DNA of 62,448 nucleotides from a bacterium (lineage in GTDB: Bacteria > Actinomycetota > Acidimicrobiia > Spongiisociales > ZC4RG35): contig JAPPLW010000120.1 of the NCBI GenBank assembly GCA_028819345.1, positions 1 through 62,448 of the forward strand. Reading direction: 5' to 3'. A program made the position numbers and the translations under genes. Under the pieces are notes generated by a model. That model worked only from the letters and a program-made list of their open reading frames with translations, made no database searches and was not told the DNA's origin. Positions 1 to 10,674 of this stretch are shown here, in pieces; within the stretch, counting starts at the first letter, position 1; each line of letters begins with the position of its first letter.

Positions 1-1648
1 GTATGTACTCGCGGGGCACCCGTCCCCCGGTGATCCTGTTCACGAATTCGTATCCACCGCCCGGGCCCATGGGCTCGATGTCGATCACCACATGGCCGTA
101 CTGGCCGCGGCCGCCGCTCTGGCGTACGTAACGGCCCTCGATTCCGTCGGTCCCCGAAATGATGGTCTCACGGTACGCGACCTGGGGCCTTCCGATGTTG
201 GCGGCAACCCTGAACTCCCGCACGAGGCGATCCACAAGCACCTCCAGATGGAGCTCGCCCATTCCGGCGATTATGGTCTGGCCCGTTTCCGCGTCGCTCC
301 GTACCAGGAAGGTGGGATCCTCCTCCGAGAGCTTCTGTAGGGAATGGCTCAGCTTGTCCTGATCAACCCGCGTACGGGGCTCGATCGCCACCCAGATCAC
401 GGGGGCGGGGAACGCCATGCTCTCCAGGCTGATCGGAGCGTGCACCGCCGAGAGGGTGTCACCGGTGGTTGTTCCACGCAACCCCACTGCAGCCACGATG
501 TCGCCCGTGTAGACATGATCCACTTCCTCGCGATGGTTGGCGTGCATTCGCAGCAAACGTCCCAGCCGCTCTTTACGGCCGTTGGAGGTATTGAGGACGG
601 TCCCGCCCTTGGAAGCGGTGCCCGAGTAGACCCGGAAGTAGGTGAGCTTCCCCACATGGGGGTCGCTCATGATCTTGAAGGCGAGAGCAGAGAACGGCTC
701 GTCGTCGGTGGCTCTGCGCTCCAGGGTCTTCTGGGGGTTCTTGGGAAGGAACCCCTCCACCGGAGGCAGGTCCAGGGGACTCGGCAGGTAATGGATGACC
801 GCGTCCAGAAGGGGCTGGACTCCCTTGTTCTTGAAGGCCGCCCCGCACAGGACCGGCACGAACAGGTGGTTGAGCACCCCGACCCGGATCGCCGAGCGTA
901 TCTCGTCGGGGGTGATGTACAGGTCCTCCAGGAATTTGACCAAGAGCTTCTCGTCTACCTCGGCCACCTGCTCCAGGAGTTGGGCGCGGTAGCGGTAGGC
1001 GATGTCCAGCATCGGCTCGGGAATCTCTCCGGTGTCCCAGCGCTTCCCGTCGTCTCCTCTCCACTCGTGGACCTGCATCTCCACCAGGTCCACCACGCCC
1101 CGGAATTCGCTTTCGGCGCCCACCGGCAACTGAAGGACCAGCGGGGTTGCGTCCAAGCGACTCCGAATCGACTCGACGTCCGCGAAGAAATCCGCGCCCA
1201 CCCGGTCGAGCTTGTTGATGAAGCAGATTCGCGGCACCTGGTAACGGTCGGCCTGGCGCCACACCGTCTCCGACTGCGGTTCCACCCCGGCCACCCCGTC
1301 GAACACCGCCACCGCCCCATCCAGAACCCGGAGGCTCCGCTCCACCTCCACGGTGAAGTCCACATGTCCGGGGGTGTCGATGATATTGATGCTGTGGTCG
1401 TGCCAGATGCAGGTGGTCGCCGCCGAGGTGATGGTGATTCCCCGCTCCTGCTCCTGGGCCATCCAATCCATCGTGGCGGCGCCCTCGTGAACCTCCCCGA
1501 TCTTGTAGTTCCGACCGGTGTAGTAGAGAATCCGCTCGGTGAGCGTGGTCTTCCCTGCGTCGATGTGCGCCATTATCCCGATGTTGCGTGTCCTGCTCAG
1601 AGGCACCTGGCGCATGCGCAGTAGGCGATTTCCCCGGTCAGCAGCCAC
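1..1648 (-). CDS. fusA: Elongation factor G (3' end cut by window edge)
   Basis: Translational GTPase that drives tRNA-mRNA translocation on the ribosome. About 549 of the usual ~700 residues are present; the end of domain IV and domain V lie beyond position 1. The G domain is complete, with the P-loop AHIDAGKTT at residues 27-35, then DTPGHVDF and NKLD, followed by domains II and III. I chose the GTG at 1648 because AGAGG sits 7 bases upstream and the gene then begins 11 bases after the rpsG stop. An ATG at 1615 is a shorter alternative that still keeps the RQVPL..TRNIGI start typical of the family. It is the last visible gene of the rpsL-rpsG-fusA str operon. Confidence 0.97.
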   Translation of the reverse strand, partial: MAADRGNRLLRMRQVPLSRTRNIGIMAHIDAGKTTLTERILYYTGRNYKIGEVHEGAATMDWMAQEQERGITITSAATTCIWHDHSINIIDTPGHVDFTVEVERSLRVLDGAVAVFDGVAGVEPQSETVWRQADRYQVPRICFINKLDRVGADFFADVESIRSRLDATPLVLQLPVGAESEFRGVVDLVEMQVHEWRGDDGKRWDTGEIPEPMLDIAYRYRAQLLEQVAEVDEKLLVKFLEDLYITPDEIRSAIRVGVLNHLFVPVLCGAAFKNKGVQPLLDAVIHYLPSPLDLPPVEGFLPKNPQKTLERRATDDEPFSALAFKIMSDPHVGKLTYFRVYSGTASKGGTVLNTSNGRKERLGRLLRMHANHREEVDHVYTGDIVAAVGLRGTTTGDTLSAVHAPISLESMAFPAPVIWVAIEPRTRVDQDKLSHSLQKLSEEDPTFLVRSDAETGQTIIAGMGELHLEVLVDRLVREFRVAANIGRPQVAYRETIISGTDGIEGRYVRQSGGRGQYGHVVIDIEPMGPGGGYEFVNRITGGRVPREYI

Positions 1649-1659
1649 AGCAACACCTC

Positions 1660-2127
1660 TTACCAGCGGTAGTGGGCGAAGGCCTTGTTCGACTCCGCCA
1701 TCTTGTGCATGTCTTCGCGTCTCTTGAACGCAGAGCCGGTGTTGTTGGCCGCGTCAAGTATCTCTCCGGCCAACCGCAGGGCCATGGTCGGCTCCCGTCG
1801 CTGACGCGCGTACCCCACCAGCCAGCGGATCGCCAGACAGCGCGCCCGGTCAGGGCGGACGTCCATGGGCACCTGGTACGACGAGCCTCCCACACGACGA
1901 GAGCGCACCTCCATCTGGGGCTTGAGGTTCTCGATCGCCCTTCTCAGCACGCTCACCGGATCCTGGCGGGTCCGCTGCTCCACCCGCTCGAGGGCGGCGT
2001 AGACGATCCTGCGCGCCAAGTCCTTCTTCCCCTTCCACAACACCTTGTTGATGACCCGGCTGACCAGGACGTTGCGGAACACCGGATCGGGATCGATCTT
2101 GCGCTTGGTGGCGGCCGCCCGTCTCAT
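1660..2127 (-). CDS. rpsG: 30S ribosomal protein S7
   Basis: Primary 16S-binding protein that organises the head of the 30S subunit. The 155-residue product has the usual S7 length and signatures: the basic N-terminus ([10 protein letters not shown]), [27 protein letters not shown] and the C-terminal [15 protein letters not shown] longer frame continues upstream to 2400 but runs through rpsL and is not S7-like. The ATG at 2127 overlaps the rpsL TGA as ATGA, so translation is probably coupled. Member of the str operon. Confidence 0.98.
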   Translation of the reverse strand: MRRAAATKRKIDPDPVFRNVLVSRVINKVLWKGKKDLARRIVYAALERVEQRTRQDPVSVLRRAIENLKPQMEVRSRRVGGSSYQVPMDVRPDRARCLAIRWLVGYARQRREPTMALRLAGEILDAANNTGSAFKRREDMHKMAESNKAFAHYRW

Positions 2128-2498
2128 AGCGCCGACCGCCTGGCTCCGTAACGGGAACGGGCCTGCCGACGTTCGGAGACTCCCGCCGCGTCCAGAGTTC
2201 CCCTTATTACCTTGTACCGCACGCCCGGAAGGTCGCGAACCCGGCCACCCCTCACCAGCACGATGGAGTGTTCCTGAAGGTTGTGTCCCTCCCCGGGGAT
2301 GTAAGCGGTCACCTCGATCCCCGAGGAAAGCCTTACCCGGCACACTTTCCGCAAAGCCGAATTGGGCTTCTTGGGCGTCACCGTGTACACGCGAGTGCAC
2401 ACTCCCCTGCGCTGGGGAGCGCCGGCCAGACCGGCCGTCTTCACCTTCTTCTTCTTAGGTTTGCGCCCGCGGCGCACCAACTGTTGGATAGTCGGCAT
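2124..2498 (-). CDS. rpsL: 30S ribosomal protein S12 (with Arg88)
   Basis: Decoding-centre protein of the 30S subunit, 124 residues as usual. The [11 protein letters not shown] loop (Lys43) is intact. The second decoding loop reads [10 protein letters not shown], so residue 88 (counting Met1) is Arg, codon CGC, where most bacteria have Lys. Lys-to-Arg at this place is a classic streptomycin-resistance substitution in Escherichia coli and Mycobacterium tuberculosis. AAGGA lies a few bases before the ATG. First gene of the str operon, ending in an ATGA overlap with rpsG. Confidence 0.98.
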   Translation of the reverse strand: MPTIQQLVRRGRKPKKKKVKTAGLAGAPQRRGVCTRVYTVTPKKPNSALRKVCRVRLSSGIEVTAYIPGEGHNLQEHSIVLVRGGRVRDLPGVRYKVIRGTLDAAGVSERRQARSRYGARRSAL

Positions 2499-2573
2499 AA
2501 CTTTCCTTCACCGGCGAAACCCGACCTCCGCGCGCGGGAGACCGGATCACCTTTTTCCTGGTTTTTGACCGCA

Positions 2574-2591
2574 CCCGGAGGACACTCCGGG
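2574..2591 (-). other. Leader hairpin in the str operon 5' UTR
   Basis: A perfect inverted repeat with 7-bp arms (CCCGGAG / CTCCGGG) and a 4-base loop lies about 76 bases before the rpsL start, inside the presumed leader. No T-run follows it on the minus strand, so it is not an obvious intrinsic terminator. It could be a leader structure of some regulatory or stability role; the function is not shown by the sequence. Confidence 0.4.
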
Positions 2592-2649
2592 ACTGGGTCA
2601 GGCGGAGAGCCTTAGGAGGCGGGTTGAGGCACTAAGACCACGAAGGGCA

Positions 2650-2678
2650 AGTATATACACCACAAGCCCGCCAGACAA
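2650..2678 (-). promoter_or_regulatory. Predicted sigma70-type promoter of the str operon
   Basis: On the minus strand TTGTCT (2678-2673) is followed after exactly 17 bases by TATACT (2655-2650), a good match to the -35/-10 consensus. It lies directly after the stop codon of the glycosyltransferase gene and would give a leader of roughly 140 bases before rpsL. Confidence 0.6.
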
Positions 2679-2680
2679 AC

Positions 2681-3790
2681 TCAATTCGGCGCCGCGCCCT
2701 CCCCGGACGCCGTTCCTTGATGCGGGGTGTGATACCACTCCCGACGGTGGGGAAGCACACGGACCAGCAACCACACAAACCCCCAGATCAACGTGATCGG
2801 ATACCAGCGGAGATAGGGCCGCACCTCCCTCACCCGCCAGAGCGCCCACAGCGGCCGGACGGCCAGCCACAGGGCAAGCGCCGCCCACAGCGGCCAGGAG
2901 AAGGGAAATCCCCATCCGCCAACCGCTGCCCAGACCCCGAGCGCGAGCGTTAGGAGCATGCGAAACGAGCGTCCCGGGACCACCAGGCGGAACGCCATGC
3001 GCATCATCGGCGCCGAGCGTTCCGCCACCGCCCGGCTCAAGAGCGTCCCTCCCCTGCGCCTGCGCACTCCCGTCCTCCCCTGCGCCCACCTTCTGCGCTG
3101 GCGCACCGCGGCCCGAAGGTCGGCCGGCTTCTCGTCCCAAACACGGGCCTCGGGCAGGTACCTGATCCCATGGCCCTCCTGGAGCAGTCTGACTGTGAGG
3201 TCCAGGTCCTCGGTGAACGATCCGCTCCATCCTCCTACCTCACCCAATGCAGCGGCGGTCACGCAGAACCCGGTCCCGCCCAACTCGACGGGCCGGCCCC
3301 TCCTCCGATTGCGGCCATACACCATCTCCCTGGTCATCCAGTCGCCCAACCCGGCTGCGGCCGCGATCGGGGAGGCATCGAGGTTGGAGGGAAGCACCGA
3401 AGCCTGGACAACCTCCGCCCCCTCGGCCAGGGCCCTGGCCAGACGGGAAAGGAGGTCGCCCTCCACCCGGTTGTCGGCGTCCAGCACCACCAACGCCTCG
3501 TTACGGGCGAGCGGGTATTCGGCGAGGTGCCATCGGAGAAGCTCTCCCTTCCCGTCCGGACCGCGGGAGCGTTCCACCACCCGCGCCCCCGCTCGGCCGG
3601 CCACCCCGGCGGTGTCGTCCTCGCATCGGTCGGCCAGCACCCAGACCGTGTAGGCCTGAGACGGGTAATCCTGGTCCAGCAGGTCCCCGACCAACGCCCC
3701 CACCACCCGCTCCTCGTCGTGGGCCGGGATCACCACCCGGAGCGGCCGTTGAGGGGCGGAGTCGGTCGAGGGAAGCGCTGCCTCAGGCAC
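2681..3790 (-). CDS. Membrane-associated family 2 glycosyltransferase
   Basis: A GT2 enzyme of 369 residues. The GT-A fold starts at about residue 17 (RVVIPAHDEE). DAD at 104-106 is the metal/nucleotide-sugar DxD motif, GGTGFCV lies at 171-177, TED at 193-195 supplies the likely catalytic Asp, and QRRRW at 231-235 is the acceptor-site motif of processive or polyprenyl-type GT2 enzymes. About three hydrophobic segments follow between residues 265 and 350, so it acts at the membrane. Donor and acceptor cannot be read from the sequence. The GTG start overlaps the end of nadC by 8 bases with GAGG 7 bases before it, so it is read with the nadA-nadC unit although no role in NAD synthesis is evident. 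Confidence 0.85.
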   Translation of the reverse strand: MPEAALPSTDSAPQRPLRVVIPAHDEERVVGALVGDLLDQDYPSQAYTVWVLADRCEDDTAGVAGRAGARVVERSRGPDGKGELLRWHLAEYPLARNEALVVLDADNRVEGDLLSRLARALAEGAEVVQASVLPSNLDASPIAAAAGLGDWMTREMVYGRNRRRGRPVELGGTGFCVTAAALGEVGGWSGSFTEDLDLTVRLLQEGHGIRYLPEARVWDEKPADLRAAVRQRRRWAQGRTGVRRRRGGTLLSRAVAERSAPMMRMAFRLVVPGRSFRMLLTLALGVWAAVGGWGFPFSWPLWAALALWLAVRPLWALWRVREVRPYLRWYPITLIWGFVWLLVRVLPHRREWYHTPHQGTASGEGAAPN

Positions 3791-4595
3791 CCGACAACCT
3801 CAGACTGACATCCACCGCCGGCGCCGAATGGGTCACCCATCCGGTCGAGATGATGTCCACCCCGGTCTCCGCCACCCGCCGGACATTGGCGGGGGAGACT
3901 CCCCCGCTGGCCTCCAGGGTAACCCTGCCACCCACCCGCCGGACGGCCTCGCTCATCTGGCCGAGGGTCATGTTGTCCAGAAGAATCACATCCGGACCGG
4001 CCGCCGCCACTTCCTCGAGTTCCGCAAGCGCGGAGACCTCGACTATCACCGGAACCTCCCCCCCGGTCTCATCCCGGGCCAATCGCACAGCCCCGGCAGG
4101 GCTTCCGACCAGGGCGAGATGGTTGTCCTTGATCAGCACCGCGTCCCAGAGACCCATCCGGTGGTTGACTCCCCCTCCCACGCGAACCGCCTCTTTCTCC
4201 CACGCCCGCATTCCCGGAGTGGTCTTCCGGGTGTCGCTGATGCGGGCGCCGGTGCCCGCCACCACTCGCACCAGTTCGCGGGTGGCGGTGGCGATCCCCG
4301 ACATGCGGCCCAGAAGGTTGAGCGCCACCCGCTCTGCGCCGAGGATGCTCCGGGCAGGACCGATCACTATCGCCGCCTCCGCTCCCTCCTCCAGGTCGGC
4401 GCCGTCGGAAGCCTTCGGTTCGAACCTGACCCGCGGGTCAAGGAAGCGAAAGGCAGCCTCAGCCAGGGCCAGACCCGCCACCCTTCCCGCCGATTTGAAC
4501 ACCACCACTCCCGCGGTTATGCGCCGCTCGTCAACCAGGGCGTTGGTGGTCAGATCCCCGGCCGTCCCCAGATCCTCGGAAAAGGCCTGCTCCAA
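3783..4595 (-). CDS. nadC: Nicotinate-nucleotide pyrophosphorylase (quinolinate phosphoribosyltransferase)
   Basis: Converts quinolinate and PRPP to nicotinate mononucleotide, CO2 and PPi in de novo NAD synthesis. Family signatures are clear: EDLG..GDLT near the start, SDTRKTTPG, GGGVNHRMGLWD, LIKDNH, LLDNM and LEASGG. The length of 270 fits, though the N-terminus is slightly short. The TTG at 4595 has no convincing ribosome site. A CTG 30 bases upstream sits behind GAGGTGGG and overlaps the nadA stop, and could be the real start. It follows nadA by 26 bases and overlaps the glycosyltransferase gene. No nadB is present beside it. Confidence 0.93.
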   Translation of the reverse strand: MEQAFSEDLGTAGDLTTNALVDERRITAGVVVFKSAGRVAGLALAEAAFRFLDPRVRFEPKASDGADLEEGAEAAIVIGPARSILGAERVALNLLGRMSGIATATRELVRVVAGTGARISDTRKTTPGMRAWEKEAVRVGGGVNHRMGLWDAVLIKDNHLALVGSPAGAVRLARDETGGEVPVIVEVSALAELEEVAAAGPDVILLDNMTLGQMSEAVRRVGGRVTLEASGGVSPANVRRVAETGVDIISTGWVTHSAPAVDVSLRLSGA

Positions 4596-4621
4596 TAGGT
4601 GACGGGGGTCTCCCGGGCAGG

Positions 4622-5593
4622 TCAGCTGCGGCCCACCTCTAGCATCCGCTCAACCGCCCGCCGCGCCCGGACTGCCACACCGGGGTCCAGGACCACCTCG
4701 TGGGTCATTGTCAAGAGCGAGGTCTTGATGTTGTCGAGCGTGATTCTCTTCATGTGGGGGCACAGGTTGCAGGGCCGCACGATCTCCACGTCGTCCAGTT
4801 CGTAGGCGACATTGTCGGCCATCGAGCATTCGGTGAGCATCATCACCTGGGATGGTCGGTTCTCCCGGACCCAGTTGACAATCCCGTGGGTAGAGCCCAC
4901 GAAGTCGGCCTGGTCGAGAACGTCGGGAGCGCACTCGGGGTGGGCGATCACCGGAATGAGAGGGAGTTGTCGGCGGAGTGCGGTGAGCTCTTTCCCGCTG
5001 AACCGCTCATGAACGATGCAGCGTCCCTCCCACAGGATGACCTCCACATCGGTTTGGGAAGCGACATAGCGGCCCAGGAAACCGTCGGGCAGGAAGATCA
5101 CCCGCTCCGACCCCAGCGACTCGACCACCGCGGCGGCGTTCCCGGAGGTGCAGCAGATGTCGGACTCGGCCTTGACCTCGGCGGAAGTGTTCACGTAGCT
5201 GACCACCGGCGTCCCCGGATGGAGTTCTTTGAGGCGACGCACATCGGCGCCGGTGATTCCCTCGGCCAGCGAACAACCGGCCCGCAGATCGGGGATCAGC
5301 ACGGTGGCGTCGGGGTTGATGATCTTGGATGTCTCAGCCATGAAGTGAACCCCTGCCATGAGGATCACCTCCGCGTCGCTCCGGGCCGCCATCTGGGCCA
5401 GGGCCAGGGAGTCCCCCACCATGTCGGCCACCCCGTAATAAATGTCGGGGGTCATGTAGTTGTGGGCGGTTATCACCGCGTTGCGCTCAGCCTTGAGCTG
5501 TTCGATCTCTTGGATCAGCGGCTCGAGCGCGGCCCGTTCCTCGGGCGGGAACACCGAAGGCTTGCGGGAGATTTCGAGAGTGGCAACGCTCAT
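4622..5593 (-). CDS. nadA: Quinolinate synthase A
   Basis: Condenses iminoaspartate with dihydroxyacetone phosphate to quinolinate, using a [4Fe-4S] cluster. The 323-residue product carries the expected cysteines: Cys107 in AGCSLA, Cys221 in HPEC, and Cys275/278 in CNLCPHM. It also has the AHNY and GSTHGI motifs. It lies just upstream of nadC. The usual third gene nadB (L-aspartate oxidase) is not in the window, so iminoaspartate must come from a gene elsewhere. Confidence 0.95.
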   Translation of the reverse strand: MSVATLEISRKPSVFPPEERAALEPLIQEIEQLKAERNAVITAHNYMTPDIYYGVADMVGDSLALAQMAARSDAEVILMAGVHFMAETSKIINPDATVLIPDLRAGCSLAEGITGADVRRLKELHPGTPVVSYVNTSAEVKAESDICCTSGNAAAVVESLGSERVIFLPDGFLGRYVASQTDVEVILWEGRCIVHERFSGKELTALRRQLPLIPVIAHPECAPDVLDQADFVGSTHGIVNWVRENRPSQVMMLTECSMADNVAYELDDVEIVRPCNLCPHMKRITLDNIKTSLLTMTHEVVLDPGVAVRARRAVERMLEVGRS

Positions 5594-5675
5594 TGTCTGT
5601 CACGTGTGGGCAATGGCCCAAGAATACCCCTGTCCCGGCGCCCGCCGCCCACCATATGGAGCCGGATTCGCCAGG

Positions 5676-6878
<1,203 letters not shown>

Positions 6879-6980
6879 AGTTGTCTACAACCTCGATCCT
6901 GCAACGACTCGGGCCATCCAGCAGATTACACGCCCGGGGAGGCATTCCAGCCGATCCCCCCGGCGACGCCGCCGAGGACA

Positions 6981-6998
6981 GGACCTCCGCCGAGGTCC
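6981..6998. terminator. Inverted repeat between pyc and icd, possible terminator
   Basis: A perfect GC-rich stem with 7-bp arms (GGACCTC / GAGGTCC) and a 4-base loop lies in the 197-base gap after pyc. No T-run follows on the minus strand, so intrinsic termination is uncertain; it may instead be an RNA-processing or stability element. Confidence 0.3.
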
Positions 6999-7075
6999 CC
7001 GGCGGATTGGGAGGACACCGTTGCTCGGGTTTCCGGACCCGGTCGGCGCAGGTTGAACGGAGGGCCGAGGCCCGC

Positions 7076-10000
7076 TCACGCCTCGAGGACGACCAGCAGG
7101 TCCTTGGCCTCTACCTGGCTTCCCGCCTGCACCAGCAACTCCCTGATCCGGCCGGAGTCCGGGGCATAGATGGTGCTCTGCATCTTCATCGCCTCCAGAG
7201 TCAGCAATTTGCTGTTGGAGGTCACTTTGTCGCCGACGGTTACGAACAGTCCCGTGACCACCCCGGGCGTCGGCGCGCCGACATGATGGGGGTTGGCCCC
7301 GTCGGCCTTGCGAGCCGCCGGTCTGTCTGACTGGAGGGACTGGTCGCGAACCCGCACCTGGCGGGGCGCCCCGTTCAGGGCGAAGAAGATGGCCCGGGAC
7401 CCGTCGGGCTGCGCTTCGCCCACGGTGTGGAACTTCACGAACAGCCGCTTCCCGGGCTCGATGTCGAACACGCACTCCTCGCCCTCCTCCAGCCCATAGA
7501 AGAACACCGGGGTCGGGAGCAGTCCGACATCGGCATATTTGTGGCGAGTCTCCGCAAACCCGGCGAACTCCGTGGGATAGAGCAGGTAGCTGAGCCCGTC
7601 GGCCCGCTCCGCCTCGCGGCCGAGCAACTCCGAGGCGCTCTCCATCGCGCCCTCGATGTCAGCGCTCGGAAGCTTGGCGCCCGCCCGGCCCTCGATGAGC
7701 TGGCTGCGGCACAACAGTATCCGCCGGATGTCCTCCGGCCATCCCCCGGGCGGCTCGCCCAGCGATCCCCGCATCATGTCCACCACCGATTCGGGAAACC
7801 CGACGTTGTGGTCCGGGGGCAGCCGCCGAACCTCATCGCAAGTCATCCCCTTGGAAAGCAGGAACAACGCCAGATCGCCCACTACCTTGCTGGACGGGGT
7901 CACCTTCACGATGTCACCCAGCAGCCGGTTGACGTCGGCGTACATCTCCTCCACCTCCCGCCACCGCTGGCCAAGGCCCAGGGCGGTGGCTTGCTGTTGC
8001 AGGTTGGTGAACTGCCCGCCGGGAATCTCGTGCTCATACAGTCGAGCGCTTCCCGACCTGGGAGCGTTGTCAAAAGGCCGGTAGTAGGTGCGGACCGTCT
8101 CCCAATACAGAGAGCAGTCGCCCAGCGCCTCCGAGTCGAGTTCCGTGTCGCGCTCGGTGCCCCGGAGCGAGCCCACAATCGTGTTGAGGTTGGGTTGACT
8201 GGTGGAACCCGACACCGCGGCCACCGCCGCGTCGACAACGTCGACGCCGGCCTCGCACCCCTTTATGAGCGTGGCCGCCTGCAGACCGCTGGCGTCGTGA
8301 GTGTGGAAGTGAACCGGCATCCCCACCTCCTCCCGCAGCACCCTCACCAACTGGTCGGCGGCATAGGGACGGCACAGCCCCGCCATGTCCTTGATACAGA
8401 GGATGTGGGCCCCCATGTCCTTCAGGCGCCGGGCCAGATCCACGTAATAGCGGAGGTCGTACTTGGGGCGCCCGGGGTCGAGGATGTCGCCGGTGTAACA
8501 GATGGCCGCCTCGCAAATGGCGTGCGTTTCACGTACCGCCTCGACAGCCACCTCCATGTTGCGCAGGTCGTTGAGCGAGTCGAAGACCCGGAACACGTCG
8601 ATGCCCTGGCGGGCGGATTCGATTACGAACTCACGGACGACGTTGTCGGGGTAACTGGTGTACCCCACCGCATTGGAAGCCCGAAGCAGCATCTGGAAGC
8701 AGATGTTGGGAATCGCCTCCCGCAATAGGCGCAGGCGCTCCCATGGGTCCTCGTAGAGGAAGCGGAGGGCGGCGTCGAAGGTGGCGCCTCCCCACATCTC
8801 GAGGCTGAACAGGTTCGGCAGGCGCCTCGCCACGGCCCCCGCCGTCCCCAGCAGGTCAAAGGTGCGGACCCGGGTCGCCAGCAATGACTGGTGGGCGTCG
8901 CGGTAGGTGGTGTCGGTCACCAGCAGCCGGTTCTGGTCCCACACCCACTCGGCGAACCTCTCCGGTCCCACTTCAAGCAGCAGGTCCCGGGTGCCGGGGG
9001 GCGGCTCCACGCTCATGTCAACCGGCACCGGTGGTGGGGTCTTCAGGTTCCTGGGTTGCTCGGCCCCCGCCACGGTGGGGTTGCCGTTGAGGATGGTGTC
9101 CCCGATGTATCCGAGCAGCCGGTTGGCGCGGTCGCGGGGGGACTGGATGTCGAACAGTTCCGGCTTCTCGTCCAAGAAGTGCGTGGTCACGCCCCCTCTC
9201 TGGAAGTCCGGGTGGTTGACGACATTGCGCAGGAACTGGATATTGGTCTCGACGCCCCGGACCCGGAACTCCTGCAGTGCCCGATCGGCCCGCATGCAGG
9301 CATCGCGGAGGTTCTGGTCCCAGGCGGTCAGTTTCACCAGGAGAGAGTCGTAGAACGGACTGAGAACGGCTCCGGCATAAGCGGTCCCGTCGAGGCGGAT
9401 TCCCATCCCTCCGGGGCTTCGGTAGGTCTGCAGACGGCCGTAGTCCGGGGAGAACTCGTTGGCGGGATCCTCGGTGGTTATCCGGCACTGCAAGGCGGTC
9501 CCCCTTCTTTGAATCTCGCTCTGGGGAGGAATCGAGAGGGGGGCCTCGTGGAGCCGCCATCCCTGCGCCACGAGAATCTGGGAGCGCACCAGGTCGATCC
9601 CGGTCACCATCTCCGTCACGGTGTGCTCCACCTGGATACGGGGATTCACCTCGATGAAGAACCACTCTCCCGTGTCGGAGTCCACAAGGAATTCCACGGT
9701 GCCGGCGTTGACATAACCCGTGGTTTGGGCGACCCGGATAGCCGCCTGGCAAATCTGGTCGCGCAGGTCGTCCGGAAGGTTGGGCGCAGGCGCCAGTTCG
9801 ACGACCTTCTGGTGACGCCTCTGGACCGAGCAGTCCCGTTCCCAGAGATGCACCACCGAACCGTGCGAGTCGGCCAGGATCTGAACCTCGATGTGGCGCG
9901 CCCTGGCGACGTAACGCTCCATGAACACGGAGCCGTCTCCGAAAGTGCGCTGCGCTTCCCCTCGCGCCTCCTCCAGCCTGCCCAACAAATCATTGGGACT

Positions 10001-10525
10001 GTCGACCACCCGCATCCCCCGGCCTCCTCCTCCGAATGACGCCTTGACGATCAATGGATAACCCACGGACTCGGCGCTGTCGAGAATCTGGCGGTCGTCT
10101 TCGGAGATAACCCCGGTACCGGGAACTGTTGGGACCCCGGCCCGGCGGGCCAGTCTCCGGGCGGCGGTCTTGTCGCCCAGGGCCTCCAGCAGTTCCGGTG
10201 GAGGGCCGACAAAGGTTATCCCGGCCTCCGCGCATGCTCGCGAGAACCGGCTGTTCTCCGAGAGGAACCCGTAGCCGGGATGGATGGCGTCCACCTCCCG
10301 GTCCTTGGCCAGGGCGATGATGCCGTCGATGTCGAGGTAAGCCGCCACAGGACCCTTGTCGCCGCCTACTTCGTAGGCCTCGTCGGCCTTGAAGCGGTGA
10401 AGACTGAAACGGTCCTCGTTGGAGTAAATGGTGGCGGTCCGCAGGCCGAGTTCAGTGGCGGCTCGCATGATCCGGATGGCTATCTCGCCCCGGTTGGCAG
10501 CCATGATCTTCCTCACGATGCTCAC
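7076..10525 (-). CDS. pyc: Pyruvate carboxylase (single-chain)
   Basis: Biotin-dependent, ATP-driven carboxylation of pyruvate to oxaloacetate. The 1149-residue chain has the full order of domains: biotin carboxylase (about 5-455, with AANRGEIAIRI, HPGYGFLSEN, GGGGRGMR and EVNPRIQVEHTVTE), the carboxyltransferase barrel (about 525-1000, with TDTTYRDAHQSLLATR and the metal-ligand HTHD) and a C-terminal biotinyl domain with the acceptor lysine in EAMKMQS. GTG start with only a weak ribosome site; the ATG seven codons later is an alternative. It is followed by icd, so two enzymes of central carbon flux adjoin. Confidence 0.96.
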   Translation of the reverse strand: MSIVRKIMAANRGEIAIRIMRAATELGLRTATIYSNEDRFSLHRFKADEAYEVGGDKGPVAAYLDIDGIIALAKDREVDAIHPGYGFLSENSRFSRACAEAGITFVGPPPELLEALGDKTAARRLARRAGVPTVPGTGVISEDDRQILDSAESVGYPLIVKASFGGGGRGMRVVDSPNDLLGRLEEARGEAQRTFGDGSVFMERYVARARHIEVQILADSHGSVVHLWERDCSVQRRHQKVVELAPAPNLPDDLRDQICQAAIRVAQTTGYVNAGTVEFLVDSDTGEWFFIEVNPRIQVEHTVTEMVTGIDLVRSQILVAQGWRLHEAPLSIPPQSEIQRRGTALQCRITTEDPANEFSPDYGRLQTYRSPGGMGIRLDGTAYAGAVLSPFYDSLLVKLTAWDQNLRDACMRADRALQEFRVRGVETNIQFLRNVVNHPDFQRGGVTTHFLDEKPELFDIQSPRDRANRLLGYIGDTILNGNPTVAGAEQPRNLKTPPPVPVDMSVEPPPGTRDLLLEVGPERFAEWVWDQNRLLVTDTTYRDAHQSLLATRVRTFDLLGTAGAVARRLPNLFSLEMWGGATFDAALRFLYEDPWERLRLLREAIPNICFQMLLRASNAVGYTSYPDNVVREFVIESARQGIDVFRVFDSLNDLRNMEVAVEAVRETHAICEAAICYTGDILDPGRPKYDLRYYVDLARRLKDMGAHILCIKDMAGLCRPYAADQLVRVLREEVGMPVHFHTHDASGLQAATLIKGCEAGVDVVDAAVAAVSGSTSQPNLNTIVGSLRGTERDTELDSEALGDCSLYWETVRTYYRPFDNAPRSGSARLYEHEIPGGQFTNLQQQATALGLGQRWREVEEMYADVNRLLGDIVKVTPSSKVVGDLALFLLSKGMTCDEVRRLPPDHNVGFPESVVDMMRGSLGEPPGGWPEDIRRILLCRSQLIEGRAGAKLPSADIEGAMESASELLGREAERADGLSYLLYPTEFAGFAETRHKYADVGLLPTPVFFYGLEEGEECVFDIEPGKRLFVKFHTVGEAQPDGSRAIFFALNGAPRQVRVRDQSLQSDRPAARKADGANPHHVGAPTPGVVTGLFVTVGDKVTSNSKLLTLEAMKMQSTIYAPDSGRIRELLVQAGSQVEAKDLLVVLEA

Positions 10526-10564
10526 AGATTATCAAACGAGACCGGCGTCCGGGCACCCGAACTT

Positions 10565-10579
10565 GCGGCCACCGGCCGC
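10565..10579. repeat. Short GC-rich inverted repeat between era and pyc
   Basis: GCGGCC and GGCCGC arms around ACC lie in the 149-base gap between the era stop and the pyc start. It could end the hrcA-era transcript, but no T-run follows. Nothing else is recognisable in this gap. Confidence 0.25.
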
Positions 10580-10674
10580 CTGACCGTCGGCTGTACTGGG
10601 CGCGTCCTAGCGTCCGGGGATCAACCCGCGGGAGGAATGTCGGCTCGTCCGCCTGTGGGCGAACCGGGCGCCGA

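Noticed and set aside
344..1624. Plus-strand frame of 426 codons opposite fusA
   Set aside because: Antisense shadow of a well-supported EF-G gene; product is His/Val/Gly-rich and unlike any protein family.
2574..2591. Intrinsic terminator in the str leader
   Set aside because: The stem is perfect but is followed by an A-rich, not T-rich, stretch on the transcribed strand, so it was recorded only as a leader hairpin.
7427..8728. Plus-strand frame of 433 codons opposite pyc
   Set aside because: Antisense shadow of the pyruvate carboxylase gene.
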